Assembly: GCF_000701405.1 (NCBI RefSeq)
Contig: NZ_JNIV01000052.1
Span: 1 to 32,348 of the forward strand
Reading direction: 5' to 3'
Source: Deinococcus marmoris DSM 12784
GTDB taxonomy: Bacteria > Deinococcota > Deinococci > Deinococcales > Deinococcaceae
DNA: 32,348 nt
The translations under genes and the position numbers were made by a program. Positions 20,512 through 30,419 of the stretch are shown here, piece by piece (position 1 is the first letter of the stretch; each line of letters starts with the position of its first letter). The notes under the pieces are model-generated. The model did no database searches. It saw nothing but the letters and a program-made list of their open reading frames with translations, and had not been told where the DNA came from.

Positions 20512-20689
20512 TCTCCCCCCTCCCAGCCTCCCCCGCAGGTGGGGAGGAGCTAAAAGACCAGAAGCACTCGCATTTAACATTCCTTGAATGCCAACACTTC
20601 GCAGTCTATTTACTCCAGACCTTAACGCAAGGTCCGTCCAGACCAACAAAAACTCCTCCCCCTTTGCGGGGGAGGCCGGGAGGGGGGAA
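20512..20689. repeat. MITE-like inverted-repeat element
   Basis: About 178 bases between allB and allE. The ends are inverted copies of CCCCCCTCCCRGCCTCCCCC (one mismatch), and each end folds into its own hairpin (CCTCCCCC...GGGGAGG). No open frame of note lies inside. It looks like a non-autonomous repeat inserted in an operon gap. A weak promoter-like pair (TTGAAT 20584-20589, 17 bases, TATTTA 20607-20612) lies inside and could drive allE. Confidence 0.65.
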
Positions 20690-20759
20690 CCGCAAACGCC
20701 TTCCCAGCGCCACCCGAATAAATTTCCTCTCTTTCCTACTTTCAACCAAAGGAGCCACC

Positions 20760-21524
20760 ATGAAACACCTCGGAGCCACCCGCAGCGCACTGGAAAACGC
20801 ACACGCTGTCATCACGCCCGAAACGCACGTCCGCACCGCACTGGCCGAGTGGCCGGGCAGCGCCATCGTCCTGCACATCGCGCCTGTGATCGGCACCCGC
20901 GCCCGCTTCGTGCAGTTCACGGCGGAGATGCCAGCCGGAGCCGCTGCTAAGGAATCGGCGCACGGCTACCAGCGTTTTGCCTTCGTGCTGAGCGGCGAGG
21001 TAGAGGCTGATGTAGACGGCGAGAAACGCACCCTCAAGGAATACGACTACGTGTACGTCCCGGCAGGCGTGGCGCATACGCTGAAAGCCAAGTCAGACGC
21101 CCGCGTTTCCGTGTTTGAGAAGCCCTACGAAGCGGTGGACGGCGTGACCGCTCCTGCCGTCTACTGGGGCAACGAGCGCGAGAATCCCGGTTTTGAATTT
21201 GAGGGCGACGATCATCTGATCGCCCGCAAACTGCTGCCCGACGAGGTTCCCTTTGACTTCATGGTCAGCACCATGAGTTTCGCGCCGGGGGCCAGCCTGC
21301 CGTACACCGAGGTGCATTACATGGAACACGGCCTGCTGATGCTGGAGGGCGAGGGCCTGTACAAATTGCAGCAGACGTATTACCCGGTGACCACGGGCGA
21401 CGTGATCTGGATGGGCGCTCACTGCCCGCAGTGGTACGGCGCACTGGGCCGCGAGTGGAGCAAGTACCTGCTGTACAAGGACATGAACCGTCACCCGCTA
21501 TCCATGCTCGGCTCCGGCCTCTGA
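20760..21524 (+). CDS. allE: (S)-ureidoglycine aminohydrolase
   Basis: 254 residues. This manganese-dependent bicupin deaminates (S)-ureidoglycine to (S)-ureidoglycolate. The C-terminal cupin carries the metal set known from the plant and E. coli enzymes: Glu184, His186, His190 ([10 protein letters not shown]) and Gln224 (CPQWYG). The N-terminal cupin spans about 45-125 and lacks a full metal set, as in the family. The C-terminus [11 protein letters not shown] matches the family ending. AAAGGAGCCACC precedes ATG 20760. The open frame reaches upstream into the inverted-repeat element, but that part is not coding. Confidence 0.93.
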   Translation: MKHLGATRSALENAHAVITPETHVRTALAEWPGSAIVLHIAPVIGTRARFVQFTAEMPAGAAAKESAHGYQRFAFVLSGEVEADVDGEKRTLKEYDYVYVPAGVAHTLKAKSDARVSVFEKPYEAVDGVTAPAVYWGNERENPGFEFEGDDHLIARKLLPDEVPFDFMVSTMSFAPGASLPYTEVHYMEHGLLMLEGEGLYKLQQTYYPVTTGDVIWMGAHCPQWYGALGREWSKYLLYKDMNRHPLSMLGSGL

Positions 21525-21573
21525 AATAAGCCCACCCGCGTCCCTTCGCCCCACTCTTCAGAGGAGAAACCCC

Positions 21574-23298
21574 ATGACCCAGACCACCCAGCCCCTGACC
21601 GATCACTACGACGTCAAACGCGATTCAGACGGCCACCGCTACCTGCACCCGCTGGTGACGGGCTTTAACCTCACGCGCATCCCGCTGCTGAACAAGGGCA
21701 CGGCGTTCACCGAGGACGAGCGCCAGAAGCTGAATCTGGATGGCCTGCTGGCCCCGCAGATTGATACGCTGGAAGTGCTGGCCGAACGCCTCTACGCCGA
21801 CTACGTCAAGATTGGGGACCCGCTGGAACGCCACGTCTTTCTGCGGGGCCTGCAAGACCGCAACGAGGTGCTGTTTTACGCCCTGCTGGCCGCGCATGTG
21901 GAAGAAATGCTGCCCATCGTCTACACGCCCACCGTGGGGCTGGCGGTGCAGAAATTCAGCCAGATTTACCGCTACGCGCGTGGCCTGACCCTCAGCACCA
22001 ACAACATTGAGCGGGCGGGGAAGGCGCTGGCAAACGTGCCGCTGAACGACGTGCGCATTATCGTCGCCACCGACAGCAGCGCGATTCTGGGCATCGGGGA
22101 TCAGGGCTTCGGCGGCATGGCAATCAGCATCGGCAAGCTGTCTCTGTACACCGTGGCGGGCGGCGTCGGCCCCGACAAGACGCTGCCAGTGGAGCTGGAC
22201 GTGGGCACGGGCCGCGCCGATCTGCGCGAAGACCCCTCTTACCTGGGCGTCAAGCATGACCGCCTGAAGGGCGAGGAATACCTGCGCTTCGTGGACCGCT
22301 TTGTGGAAGCCACGCTGGAACGCTTTCCCAAGGCGATCATCCAGTGGGAAGATTTCTCCAAGGACACGGCGTTCATGGTGCTGGACCGTTACCGCAAGGT
22401 GGTTCCCAGCTTCAACGACGACATCCAGGGCACCGGCGCGGTGGTGCTGGCCGGAGTGCTGAATGCCTGCCGCCTCAAGGGCGAGACGCTGGCCGATCAG
22501 CGCGTGGTCATCAGCGGCGCGGGCGCGGGTGGGGCCGGAGTCGCCGCCGCCATCCGCGAGGGCATGAAGCGCGAGGGGCTGACGCCAGAGCAGATCAGCG
22601 AACGCGTCTTCGTGCTGGATTCGCGCGGCCTGCTGACCGATGACCGCCAGATGGAGGACTACAAGAAGTCGCTGGCAACGCCCAAAGCCTTCACCGAGGG
22701 GTGGGCCGGAACCGCGTTGCTGGACGTGATCCGCGATGGTAAGGCCACCGTGCTGCTGGGCCTGTCCGGCGTCCCGAACACCTTTGACGAGGAAGTCGTG
22801 AAGGCCGCGATGGCGAACACCCCGCGCCCGCTGGTCTTCCCACTCTCCAACCCCACCGCCAACTGCGAGGCGTTGCCCGAAGACGTGCTGCGCTGGAGCA
22901 ACGGCGCAGCCCTCGTCGCCACCGGCAGCCCCTTTGACCCGGTGGAACTGAACGGCGAAACCTACCCCATCGGGCAGGGCAACAACGCCTTCATCTTCCC
23001 CGGCCTGGGCTTCGGCGCGATCCTGGCCCGAGTGCGTGAGATCACCGATGAGATGGTCACGGAATCCGCCTATGCATTGGCCGCCTACACCCAGCGGAAC
23101 CATCCGGGCCGCACGTTCCCCCCGGTCTCGGAGCTGGGTGCCGCCAGTCTGGAAGTCGCCGTGGCCGTGATCAAGCAAGCACTCAAGAACGGGGTCGCCA
23201 CCGAATTCAGCATCCGCGGCCTGAGCGACGAGGAGCTACTGGAAGTGGTCAAGGCCAAGTTCTGGCAGCCCAAGTACCTGCCGTTCAAGGTGGAATAA
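21574..23298 (+). CDS. maeA: NAD-type malic enzyme
   Basis: 574 residues, the size of the large bacterial/eukaryotic-type malic enzymes. It decarboxylates malate oxidatively to pyruvate. Present are YTPTVG with the catalytic Tyr117, RGLTLS with the substrate Arg, [10 protein letters not shown] with the catalytic Lys region, metal ligands in FNDDIQGTG, and the dinucleotide motif GAGAGGAG. Cofactor preference (NAD or NADP) is not certain from sequence. As the last gene of the ureide cluster it would turn malate from AceB into pyruvate. AGAGGAG supports the start. Confidence 0.93.
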   Translation: MTQTTQPLTDHYDVKRDSDGHRYLHPLVTGFNLTRIPLLNKGTAFTEDERQKLNLDGLLAPQIDTLEVLAERLYADYVKIGDPLERHVFLRGLQDRNEVLFYALLAAHVEEMLPIVYTPTVGLAVQKFSQIYRYARGLTLSTNNIERAGKALANVPLNDVRIIVATDSSAILGIGDQGFGGMAISIGKLSLYTVAGGVGPDKTLPVELDVGTGRADLREDPSYLGVKHDRLKGEEYLRFVDRFVEATLERFPKAIIQWEDFSKDTAFMVLDRYRKVVPSFNDDIQGTGAVVLAGVLNACRLKGETLADQRVVISGAGAGGAGVAAAIREGMKREGLTPEQISERVFVLDSRGLLTDDRQMEDYKKSLATPKAFTEGWAGTALLDVIRDGKATVLLGLSGVPNTFDEEVVKAAMANTPRPLVFPLSNPTANCEALPEDVLRWSNGAALVATGSPFDPVELNGETYPIGQGNNAFIFPGLGFGAILARVREITDEMVTESAYALAAYTQRNHPGRTFPPVSELGAASLEVAVAVIKQALKNGVATEFSIRGLSDEELLEVVKAKFWQPKYLPFKVE

Positions 23299-23318
23299 GC
23301 GGTTAGGGAAATGGGAGA

Positions 23319-23354
23319 AGGGCGCGTCCGGGTTGGGGTGGACGCGCCCTTTTT
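23319..23354 (+). terminator. Terminator after maeA
   Basis: AGGGCGCGTCC (23319-23329) pairs perfectly with GGACGCGCCCT (23340-23350), followed by a T run. Confidence 0.9.
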
Positions 23355-23384
23355 AGGTTGGGATTCTGGAGTGGGTTCCACGAA

Positions 23385-23507
23385 AACCCCTCAGTCTGCT
23401 TCGCAGCCAGCTCCCCTCAAGGGGAGCCAAGAGTGCGCTGCTGGCCGGGCAATTCCGCAACTCTTGCCTCCCTTTGAGGGGAGGTGCCCCGAAGGGGCGG
23501 AGGGGTT
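23385..23507. repeat. Second inverted-repeat element
   Basis: About 123 bases between the convergent maeA and yhgE genes. The ends are AACCCCTC and GAGGGGTT. The arms are imperfect inverted copies, each holding a smaller hairpin (CTCCCCT-CA-AGGGGAG; GCCCCGAAGGGGC). No open frame. It differs in sequence from the element at 20512-20689 but has the same architecture. Confidence 0.65.
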
Positions 23508-23542
23508 AAACCGTGGCAGCCTCCCTTTCACCCCCGATCAAA

Positions 23543-26152
23543 TCATCCCCGCGCCATCTCCTCCTTCTCGTGATGCACTTCCTCCGACACCAGCGGCGAG
23601 GTGATCAGGGGTTTAAAGTCGTTGTCGGCCACCAGTTCCCAGCGGCGACGGCCCAGCAAGCCCACGCCGACGCTGAGGACGGCAATGCCCAGCAGAATCA
23701 GCATGAAGGTGGCGTAGCTGCCCTGAAACGCGCCGCTGAGGGCGTGCCGGAAGGCATTGACACTCTGCGTGACGGGCACGAAGTTATGGATGGCCCCGAA
23801 GAAGGACGGCGAGAGTTCCACCGGATAGCTACCCCCCGACGCCGCGAGCTGAAGCACCAGCAGCACCAGGGCGATCAGCCGCCCCGCCGCGCCGAACAGG
23901 AAGATCAGCGCCAGCACCAGCGTCAGGAAGGTCAGGCTGGAGGCCAGCGCCGTGGCGATCACCTGCGCCGGATGCAGGAATTCCACGCCCAGCGCATGCA
24001 CACCCCAGACCACCAGCAGCGCCTGAACGCAGACCAGCGCGGCGGGGACGGCGGCCTTGCGCAGCATCCGCGCAAATTGCGAGGTGCCGCGTCCACTGCG
24101 GGGCAACTGGCTATACGGGAAAATAAAGGTGGTCAGTGTGACACCCACCCACAGGCTCAGGGCCATGAAATACGGCGCGAACCCGGCCCCGTTGTTCTTG
24201 ACGGGCGCAAAGGTCTGGGTCACGGGCAGCACGCTGGCGCTGAGGCCCGCCGGATCGCCGCCGAGTTGTTCGGTGTCGGCGGGAATCTTGCTGTAAAGGG
24301 TGTTCAGCCCGTCGCGCAGTTTGACGGCCCCGGCATCCAGATCAGTCGCCCCGGTCTGAAGCTTGGTGGCCCCGCTGCTCAGCGTTTTCAAACCGTTGCT
24401 TAAGTCACCAGATTTCGCAGCCAGGGTTGAGGCTCCAGTTTTCAGGCTATCCAGATCGCTCTGCGCGGGCAGTTGCGTGGTGATCTGGCCCAGCGCATCC
24501 TTGATCTTCAGGTTGCCGTCAACGAGGGTATTCACGCCGTTTTGCAGTGAAGTTGCACCCGCACTCAGGTCAGCCGCCCCTTTCGCCACCTCACTGGATT
24601 TCTGGGCCAGTGTCACCGCCCCGCTCTGGAGTTGCGCTGTGCCTGCCGTAAGTTGCGCGGCCCCGGCGCTGAGTTGCTGCGCGCCTTTCACGGCGGTTGT
24701 GGAGGCAGCGGAAGCATCCTTCAGCCCCGTGACAAGAGATGCCGCGCCCGTCTGCACTTTTGCTGTGCCTGCCGCCAGATCAGTTGCCCCAGTGGCAAGT
24801 TGTCCGGCGCTGACAGCAGCTTTCTGCGCTCCGTCCGCCAGTTTGGGCAGGGCGCTACTCAGGCTGTTGCTGCCTGCCTGGACCCCCGTGGCCCCGCTGT
24901 TGATCTGCGCGACGCCGCCTTTAAGTTCATTGGGGAGGGCCTGATCTTTAACAGAATCATTCAACGCGCCAGCTCCGGCAGCAAGTTCGGTAGCCCCCTG
25001 ATTCAGCTTGTTCGCCCCATCTGTGGCCTGCTGCAAGCCGCCCGACAGGTCTTTCAAGCCGCCCGCGAGCTGCTTGTTCCCGGCAGCCACTTTCCCGGCC
25101 CCGGTGTTGGCTGCTTTTGCCCCCGCCGAAAGCTGATTCGCGCCGTCCGAAAGCTGGCCCAATCCACTTTGAAGCTGGGGAAGTTTAGAAGCCAATTCCT
25201 TGCTGCCGCCCGCCAGTTGCGCCGCGCCCATATTTGCTTTTCTCGCGCCGTCAGACAGCGCAGAGGCTCCATCCGAAAGCTGATCCAGACCGCCCGACAA
25301 CTTGGCCGCCCCACTCTGAAGCTGAGCCACGCCACCTTGTAACGGTGCGAGCTGGGCCTGACCGGGCGCTGCTGCCTCTAGCTGGCGCAGACCGCTGGAG
25401 AGCTGGGCGCTGCCGTCCATGAGTTGACCGACACCCGTGGACAGCGACTTGGCCCCGTCCGTCAGTTGTGCGCCACCATCTGCCGCTTTGTTAGCCCCGC
25501 TTGCCAGATCAGCCGCCCCACCCCTGAGCGCTTTCGTGCCGTCTTCCAGCGTGGCGGCACCATCACGCAGTTTTCCGGTGGCCGTGCGAATGTCATTAAA
25601 CCCCTTCTGCACGTCTTTGAGCGAATCGCCCACCACTTTCCAGCGGTTTTCGCCCAGCGTGCGGTTCAGTTCCTCGCTTAGCGTCGTGGCAAAAGTGGAG
25701 GCCACGCGGCTGGTGAAGTAGCTGCCACCTTCAGAGACGTAGAACTTGAGCAGGCCGTGGCTGGAGCTGCTGCCCGTGACTGCTCTAGCGCTGAAATCGG
25801 CGGGCAGGGTCAGCGAGAAATAGGCGTCGCCGCGCCGCACGGCTTCCTGCGCCGCCGCCTCGCTGGGATAGCCCATGTAGTTGAATTTGGGATCGTCGCG
25901 CAAATCCCTGACGACTTCCGCGCCCAGCCGGACTTCCTCGCCCCGGTTCCGGGTTCCCGTGTCCAGATTGACCAGCGCCACGGGCAGGTTTTTCAGATTG
26001 CCGTAGGGGTCAATCGCGCTGCCCAGGTAAATGCCCGCGTACAGCAGTGGCACCACGGCGATGGCGGCGGCAGACAGCCACATCATGGGATGCCGCCACA
26101 GGCTGCGCTCGGCGGGGGTCAGGATTTTGAAGTCTTGGGTCAATCTGGACAT
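23543..26152 (-). CDS. YhgE/Pip-family membrane protein with long repeat stalk
   Basis: 869 residues. N-terminal membrane helix at about 22-46, then a conserved YhgE/Pip extracytoplasmic segment with LPVALVNLDTGT and GDAYFSLTLPADFS. About 440 residues follow (roughly 205-645) of degenerate heptad-like repeats of the form L-x-x-G-A-x-x, rich in Gly, Ala, Ser and Thr, probably a long helical stalk. The C-terminus has several membrane helices resembling the ABC-2-type permease region. Relatives include the phage-infection protein Pip and YhgE; some belong to type VII secretion accessory proteins. The exact role is unknown. ATG 26152 with AAGGAG is preferred to a frame open to 26197. It diverges from a TetR gene with shared operators. 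Confidence 0.88.
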   Translation of the reverse strand: MSRLTQDFKILTPAERSLWRHPMMWLSAAAIAVVPLLYAGIYLGSAIDPYGNLKNLPVALVNLDTGTRNRGEEVRLGAEVVRDLRDDPKFNYMGYPSEAAAQEAVRRGDAYFSLTLPADFSARAVTGSSSSHGLLKFYVSEGGSYFTSRVASTFATTLSEELNRTLGENRWKVVGDSLKDVQKGFNDIRTATGKLRDGAATLEDGTKALRGGAADLASGANKAADGGAQLTDGAKSLSTGVGQLMDGSAQLSSGLRQLEAAAPGQAQLAPLQGGVAQLQSGAAKLSGGLDQLSDGASALSDGARKANMGAAQLAGGSKELASKLPQLQSGLGQLSDGANQLSAGAKAANTGAGKVAAGNKQLAGGLKDLSGGLQQATDGANKLNQGATELAAGAGALNDSVKDQALPNELKGGVAQINSGATGVQAGSNSLSSALPKLADGAQKAAVSAGQLATGATDLAAGTAKVQTGAASLVTGLKDASAASTTAVKGAQQLSAGAAQLTAGTAQLQSGAVTLAQKSSEVAKGAADLSAGATSLQNGVNTLVDGNLKIKDALGQITTQLPAQSDLDSLKTGASTLAAKSGDLSNGLKTLSSGATKLQTGATDLDAGAVKLRDGLNTLYSKIPADTEQLGGDPAGLSASVLPVTQTFAPVKNNGAGFAPYFMALSLWVGVTLTTFIFPYSQLPRSGRGTSQFARMLRKAAVPAALVCVQALLVVWGVHALGVEFLHPAQVIATALASSLTFLTLVLALIFLFGAAGRLIALVLLVLQLAASGGSYPVELSPSFFGAIHNFVPVTQSVNAFRHALSGAFQGSYATFMLILLGIAVLSVGVGLLGRRRWELVADNDFKPLITSPLVSEEVHHEKEEMARG

Positions 26153-26195
26153 GGAGGCTCCTTGAAGGGCAAAACGCGGCTCCCCGAATGACCCC

Positions 26196-26224
26196 ACTAT
26201 CCTCTCTTATTGACACTTCGTCAA
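26196..26224 (-). promoter_or_regulatory. yhgE promoter
   Basis: Minus-strand TTGACG (26219-26224), 17 bases, then GATAGT (26196-26201). The -35 and part of the spacer lie inside the first TetR-type palindrome. Confidence 0.65.
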
Positions 26225-26239
26225 GTGACAGAACGTCAA
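26210..26239. promoter_or_regulatory. Tandem TetR-type operators
   Basis: Two palindromes with N5 centres, TTGAC-N5-GTCAA (26210-26224) and TGAC-N5-GTCA (26226-26238), are repeated with a 15-base period. They cover the yhgE -35 and lie just upstream of the tetR -10. This is a classic divergent, autoregulated TetR arrangement; binding by the neighbouring TetR is inferred. Confidence 0.7.
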
Positions 26240-26247
26240 TGAGATGT

Positions 26248-26253
26248 TAGACT
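26248..26253 (+). promoter_or_regulatory. tetR extended -10, leaderless
   Basis: TG-t-TAGACT ends six bases before ATG 26260. There is no Shine-Dalgarno, so the mRNA is probably leaderless. Confidence 0.6.
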
Positions 26254-26259
26254 CTCTTT

Positions 26260-26859
26260 ATGACCACGCTTGATCCGCCCTCCCCCGCCCGCCGACTGAG
26301 TGCGGAAAACCGACGCGAGCAGATTCTGGAAGCTGCGTCGGCGTTGTTCATCGAAAAGGGGTTTGAAGCCGTGGGCATGAACGATATTGCCCGTGCACTC
26401 CAGACCTCGCGGCCCACGGTGTACGGCTATTTCACGTCCACGGAGGACATGCTGCGCGCCCTGCTGGCCGGGCGGCTGCCCGCCATGTGGGAACGGCTGC
26501 GGCCCCTGCTGCCCGCTTCCGGAGAGTTCCACGCCGGAACCTTCAGCGCCCTGTTTCTGGCCCTGCTGCACGAGCGCGAACTGCTGCTCCTGCTGCACAG
26601 CGGCGGCGGCCCGATCTTCCGTGAGCAGCGCGCCGACTTCCTGCGGCAGTTGCAGGAATGGACCACGCCCTACCGCCGGGCAGAGGCACGCCAGCCCCAG
26701 ACCCTGCACCTGATCACGCTGTTGCTGGAGGCGGCGGCAGTGGAAGCGGTACGGGGGCAGCAGAGTGAGGCGGAGGTGCAGGCCAAGGGGAAGACACAGG
26801 CGCGAGTGCTGGGGCAGTTTATCGCGGGGGGCATGGCGGGCCTGTCGTCCGAAATTTAA
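26260..26859 (+). CDS. TetR/AcrR-family regulator
   Basis: 199 residues. The N-terminal TetR DNA-binding domain is at about 14-62, with REQILEAASALFIEKGFEAVGMNDIA and the recognition helix region TSRPTVYGYF. The C-terminal ligand/dimer domain is helical and Leu-rich. It diverges from yhgE with two palindromic operators in the 107-base gap, so it most likely represses yhgE and itself. In this type the inducer is often a lipophilic compound; none can be named. Start set by the leaderless -10 box. Confidence 0.92.
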   Translation: MTTLDPPSPARRLSAENRREQILEAASALFIEKGFEAVGMNDIARALQTSRPTVYGYFTSTEDMLRALLAGRLPAMWERLRPLLPASGEFHAGTFSALFLALLHERELLLLLHSGGGPIFREQRADFLRQLQEWTTPYRRAEARQPQTLHLITLLLEAAAVEAVRGQQSEAEVQAKGKTQARVLGQFIAGGMAGLSSEI

Positions 26860-26904
26860 CTCTCCTGAACCCGGCATCACGCCTCTGCATCCTTCCAGCA
26901 CACA

Positions 26905-26947
26905 ACAAAAGCCCCCCACCATTCCTGGCGAGGGGGCTTTTGTTTTT
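26905..26947. terminator. Bidirectional terminator tetR / permease
   Basis: ACAAAAGCCCCC (26905-26916) pairs with GGGGGCTTTTGT (26932-26943). It has T runs in the plus direction and an A/T-rich flank for the minus direction. It lies between the convergent tetR and permease genes. Confidence 0.88.
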
Positions 26948-26958
26948 TCTCTCTGGCT

Positions 26959-28338
26959 TCAGCCGTGGAAATCCCTGGCTTCCGGCGCGTGGCCCGTGGA
27001 GTCGGCCAGCGAGGACGGGTGCGGCGTGTTGTTGCCCACGATGTTGAACAAGATGTTCAGCAGGATGGCGGCGATGGCGGCGGAGGTGATGCCACTGTCC
27101 AGGACCAGGCTGACCTGCTCCGGGAGCTTCTCGTACAGGGTGGGCACGGTGGAGGGAATGACGCCCAGCGCCACGCTGACGGCCACGATGGTCAGGTTGC
27201 GGGTGTCGTTCATGTTGACCTTGGTCAGCGTCTGCACCCCGGCGGCGGCCACGGTGCCGAACAGCACCAGTCCAGCGCCGCCCAGCACGGGCAGGGGGAT
27301 CGAGGACACCAGCGCGCTCAGCTTGGGGATGAAGCCCAGCAGCATCAGGATGATCCCGGCAACGGCCACCACGAAGCGGCTCTTGATGCCGGTGAAGCGC
27401 ACCAGACCGACGTTCTGGGCAAAGGCCGTGAACGGAAAGACGTTGAAGACGCCGCCCAGCATGGTGGACAGACCGTCGGCGCGCAGGCCGTCGGCCACCA
27501 TCTTGGCGTCCACGTCCTTGTCGACCACTTCACCGATGGCCAGGATGTCGGCGGTGGTCTCTACCATCACAACCAGCATCACCAGCAGCATGGACAGCAC
27601 CGGAACGAAGGCGAAGGTGGGCGTGCCGAAGTGGAAGGGCGCGGTGAAGCCGAACCACGCGGCGATGCCGACGCCGGAGAAGTTTGCCAGCCCAAAGATG
27701 GCCGCCACGATGGTCCCGATGACCAGACCCAGCAGCACCGAGACCCGGCTCAGGAAGCCCTTGCCGAAGCGGGTGAGCAGCAGCACGATGATCATGGTCA
27801 GCAGCGCCAGGCCCAGGCTGGCCGGGTTGCCAAAAGATTCTGCGGCAGGATTACCGCCCCCGGCCCAGCGAATGGCGACGGGCATCAGCGACACACCGAT
27901 CATCAGGATCACGGTTCCGGCCACCACAGGCGGGAAGAAGCGCAGCAGTTTGGAGAAGTACGGCGCGAGCAGCACGGTCAGGATGCCCCCGGCGATCACC
28001 GCCCCGTAGATGCCCGGCAGCCCGTAGGACTTGCCGATGGCGATCATGGTGGCCACGGCGGCAAAGGTGGTCCCCTGCACGATGGGCAACTTGGCCCCGA
28101 AGCCCTTGAAGCCGATGGTCTGGATCAGGGTGGCGACGCCGCACATGAAAAAGCTTGCGCCAATGATACGCACGAGGTCCGCAGGGGGCAGGCCCAGCGC
28201 GGTGGCCAGGATCAGCGGCACGGCCACGATGCCCGCGTACATGCTCAGAACGTGCTGAAGGCCGAAGGCGATCATGTTCTGAACGGGCAGAACTTCATCG
28301 ACGGGATGGACGTTGTTGCGCGTGGGTGTGGTCGTCAT
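26959..28338 (-). CDS. NCS2-family xanthine/urate permease
   Basis: 459 residues with 12-14 membrane helices. NCS2 (nucleobase-ascorbate transporter) features are GLQHVLSMYAG (26-36), the TM8 segment ETTADILAIGEVVD, and the TM10 signature FAQNVGLVRFTGIKSR. The TM8 acidic pattern is that of the xanthine/uric acid branch rather than uracil transporters, though specificity needs testing. It works by proton or sodium symport at the inner membrane. ATG 28338 follows GGAGGAAAC; a longer frame to 28407 is rejected. It lies over 3 kb from the ureide genes but carries the same 13-base operator, linking it to purine use. Confidence 0.9.
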   Translation of the reverse strand: MTTTPTRNNVHPVDEVLPVQNMIAFGLQHVLSMYAGIVAVPLILATALGLPPADLVRIIGASFFMCGVATLIQTIGFKGFGAKLPIVQGTTFAAVATMIAIGKSYGLPGIYGAVIAGGILTVLLAPYFSKLLRFFPPVVAGTVILMIGVSLMPVAIRWAGGGNPAAESFGNPASLGLALLTMIIVLLLTRFGKGFLSRVSVLLGLVIGTIVAAIFGLANFSGVGIAAWFGFTAPFHFGTPTFAFVPVLSMLLVMLVVMVETTADILAIGEVVDKDVDAKMVADGLRADGLSTMLGGVFNVFPFTAFAQNVGLVRFTGIKSRFVVAVAGIILMLLGFIPKLSALVSSIPLPVLGGAGLVLFGTVAAAGVQTLTKVNMNDTRNLTIVAVSVALGVIPSTVPTLYEKLPEQVSLVLDSGITSAAIAAILLNILFNIVGNNTPHPSSLADSTGHAPEARDFHG

Positions 28339-28464
28339 GTTTCCTCCGGGCTGACCGTCTGGGCCAGGGCAGATTGCGTTGATGCGTCTAGAAGTGGTTC
28401 GCCACACACTGCGTCAGGCTTACCCCAGGCTTCCTACTGGTCCCCACCCCCTCTGGATCTTTTT

Positions 28465-28477
28465 ACTTAGCTGTCTA
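28465..28477 (-). promoter_or_regulatory. Shared operator-like motif, permease copy
   Basis: Minus-strand TAGACAGCTAAGT at about +4 to +16 of the permease transcript, directly downstream of the -10 box. It matches the gcl copy at 11 of 13 positions. Confidence 0.55.
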
Positions 28478-28487
28478 ATTTCCATAG

Positions 28488-28516
28488 AGTGTAAAAGCTT
28501 TTCAAAATACTGTCAA
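28488..28516 (-). promoter_or_regulatory. Permease promoter
   Basis: Minus-strand TTGACA (28511-28516), 17 bases, then TACACT (28488-28493). The leader to ATG 28338 is about 143 nt; no known riboswitch was recognised in it, only a small GTGG-cgaa-CCAC hairpin. Confidence 0.8.
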
Positions 28517-28533
28517 GGTTCAGTCAGGTTCAG
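28516..28533 (-). promoter_or_regulatory. 10-base direct repeat at the permease -35
   Basis: The octamer CTGAACCT occurs twice at a 10-base period (plus strand AGGTTCAG at 28516-28523 and 28526-28533), abutting the -35. One-turn spacing fits an activator bound upstream of the promoter. Confidence 0.4.
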
Positions 28534-28855
28534 CTCATGGTGGCAGAAAAGGCTTGCCAGACGACAGAAATCAGAAGGATGGCAAGTCGTTAAACCCGGT
28601 GTAGCAATGCGTTACTAGAACAGTTACAAGTCTAAAGGACAAATGCCATATTCACAAGAGATCGTCCAGCACGGCCTTCAGGGCAGCAGGCTGACCGTCT
28701 TTTTTGCCAGGGCTGCTGGCGGAAGTGCGGCAACGGCAATCTCCAGTCCTGCCGATCTCGCCGCACGAATGAGGCCCAAACGTCCGGCAGGCGAGGACAG
28801 GCCGGGGCCTATGCAGCGCCGCAGGCCGCCCGCTGCCCGGATCGCCCGCCCCTGC
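28534..28855. other. Intergenic between permease and murE promoters
   Basis: About 320 bases with no clear gene. Open frames on both strands (plus from 28643, minus to 28652) have poor codon bias and no start signals. A 12-base GGCTGACCGTCT plus a following GCCAGGGC recur at 28349 and 28689. The part before about 28640 is less GC-rich than the backbone. Confidence 0.4.
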
Positions 28856-28861
28856 TACGCT
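28856..28861 (+). promoter_or_regulatory. murE leaderless -10 box (TACGCT)
   Basis: TACGCT lies six bases before ATG 28868, without a Shine-Dalgarno. Same hexamer as at 1453. It sets the start of the ligase gene 75 codons inside the longest open frame. Confidence 0.7.
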
Positions 28862-28867
28862 CGGCAC

Positions 28868-30364
<1,497 letters not shown>

Positions 30365-30407
30365 GTGCTGGGGGCGGGGCTGCGTTCCCACTTCCGCCCC
30401 CACCCGC

Positions 30408-30413
30408 TATCCT
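30408..30413 (+). promoter_or_regulatory. VOC gene leaderless -10 box (TATCCT)
   Basis: TATCCT ends six bases before ATG 30420, with no Shine-Dalgarno. Third clear example of this layout in the window. Confidence 0.6.
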
Positions 30414-30419
30414 TTCCCC

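Noticed and set aside
20487..20759. Extended N-terminus for allE
   Set aside because: It runs through the inverted-repeat element; ATG 20760 has a strong Shine-Dalgarno and matches the family length.
21625..23178. 517-codon open frame antisense to the malic enzyme
   Set aside because: It is a shadow of the high-GC codon bias of maeA; composition is rich in His, Gln, Gly and Arg with no recognisable domain and no start signal.
26965..28470. 501-codon open frame opposite the permease
   Set aside because: The translation is low-complexity (Gly, His, Asp, Gln) and mirrors the transporter; the minus strand encodes a clear NCS2 protein.
28339..28487. Purine riboswitch in the permease leader
   Set aside because: The conserved core of known purine or xanthine riboswitches was not recognised; only a short tetraloop hairpin is visible.
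28643..28867. Extended N-terminus for the MurE-type ligase
   Set aside because: The 75 extra codons match nothing in Mur ligases and a TACGCT -10 box lies inside them, six bases before ATG 28868.
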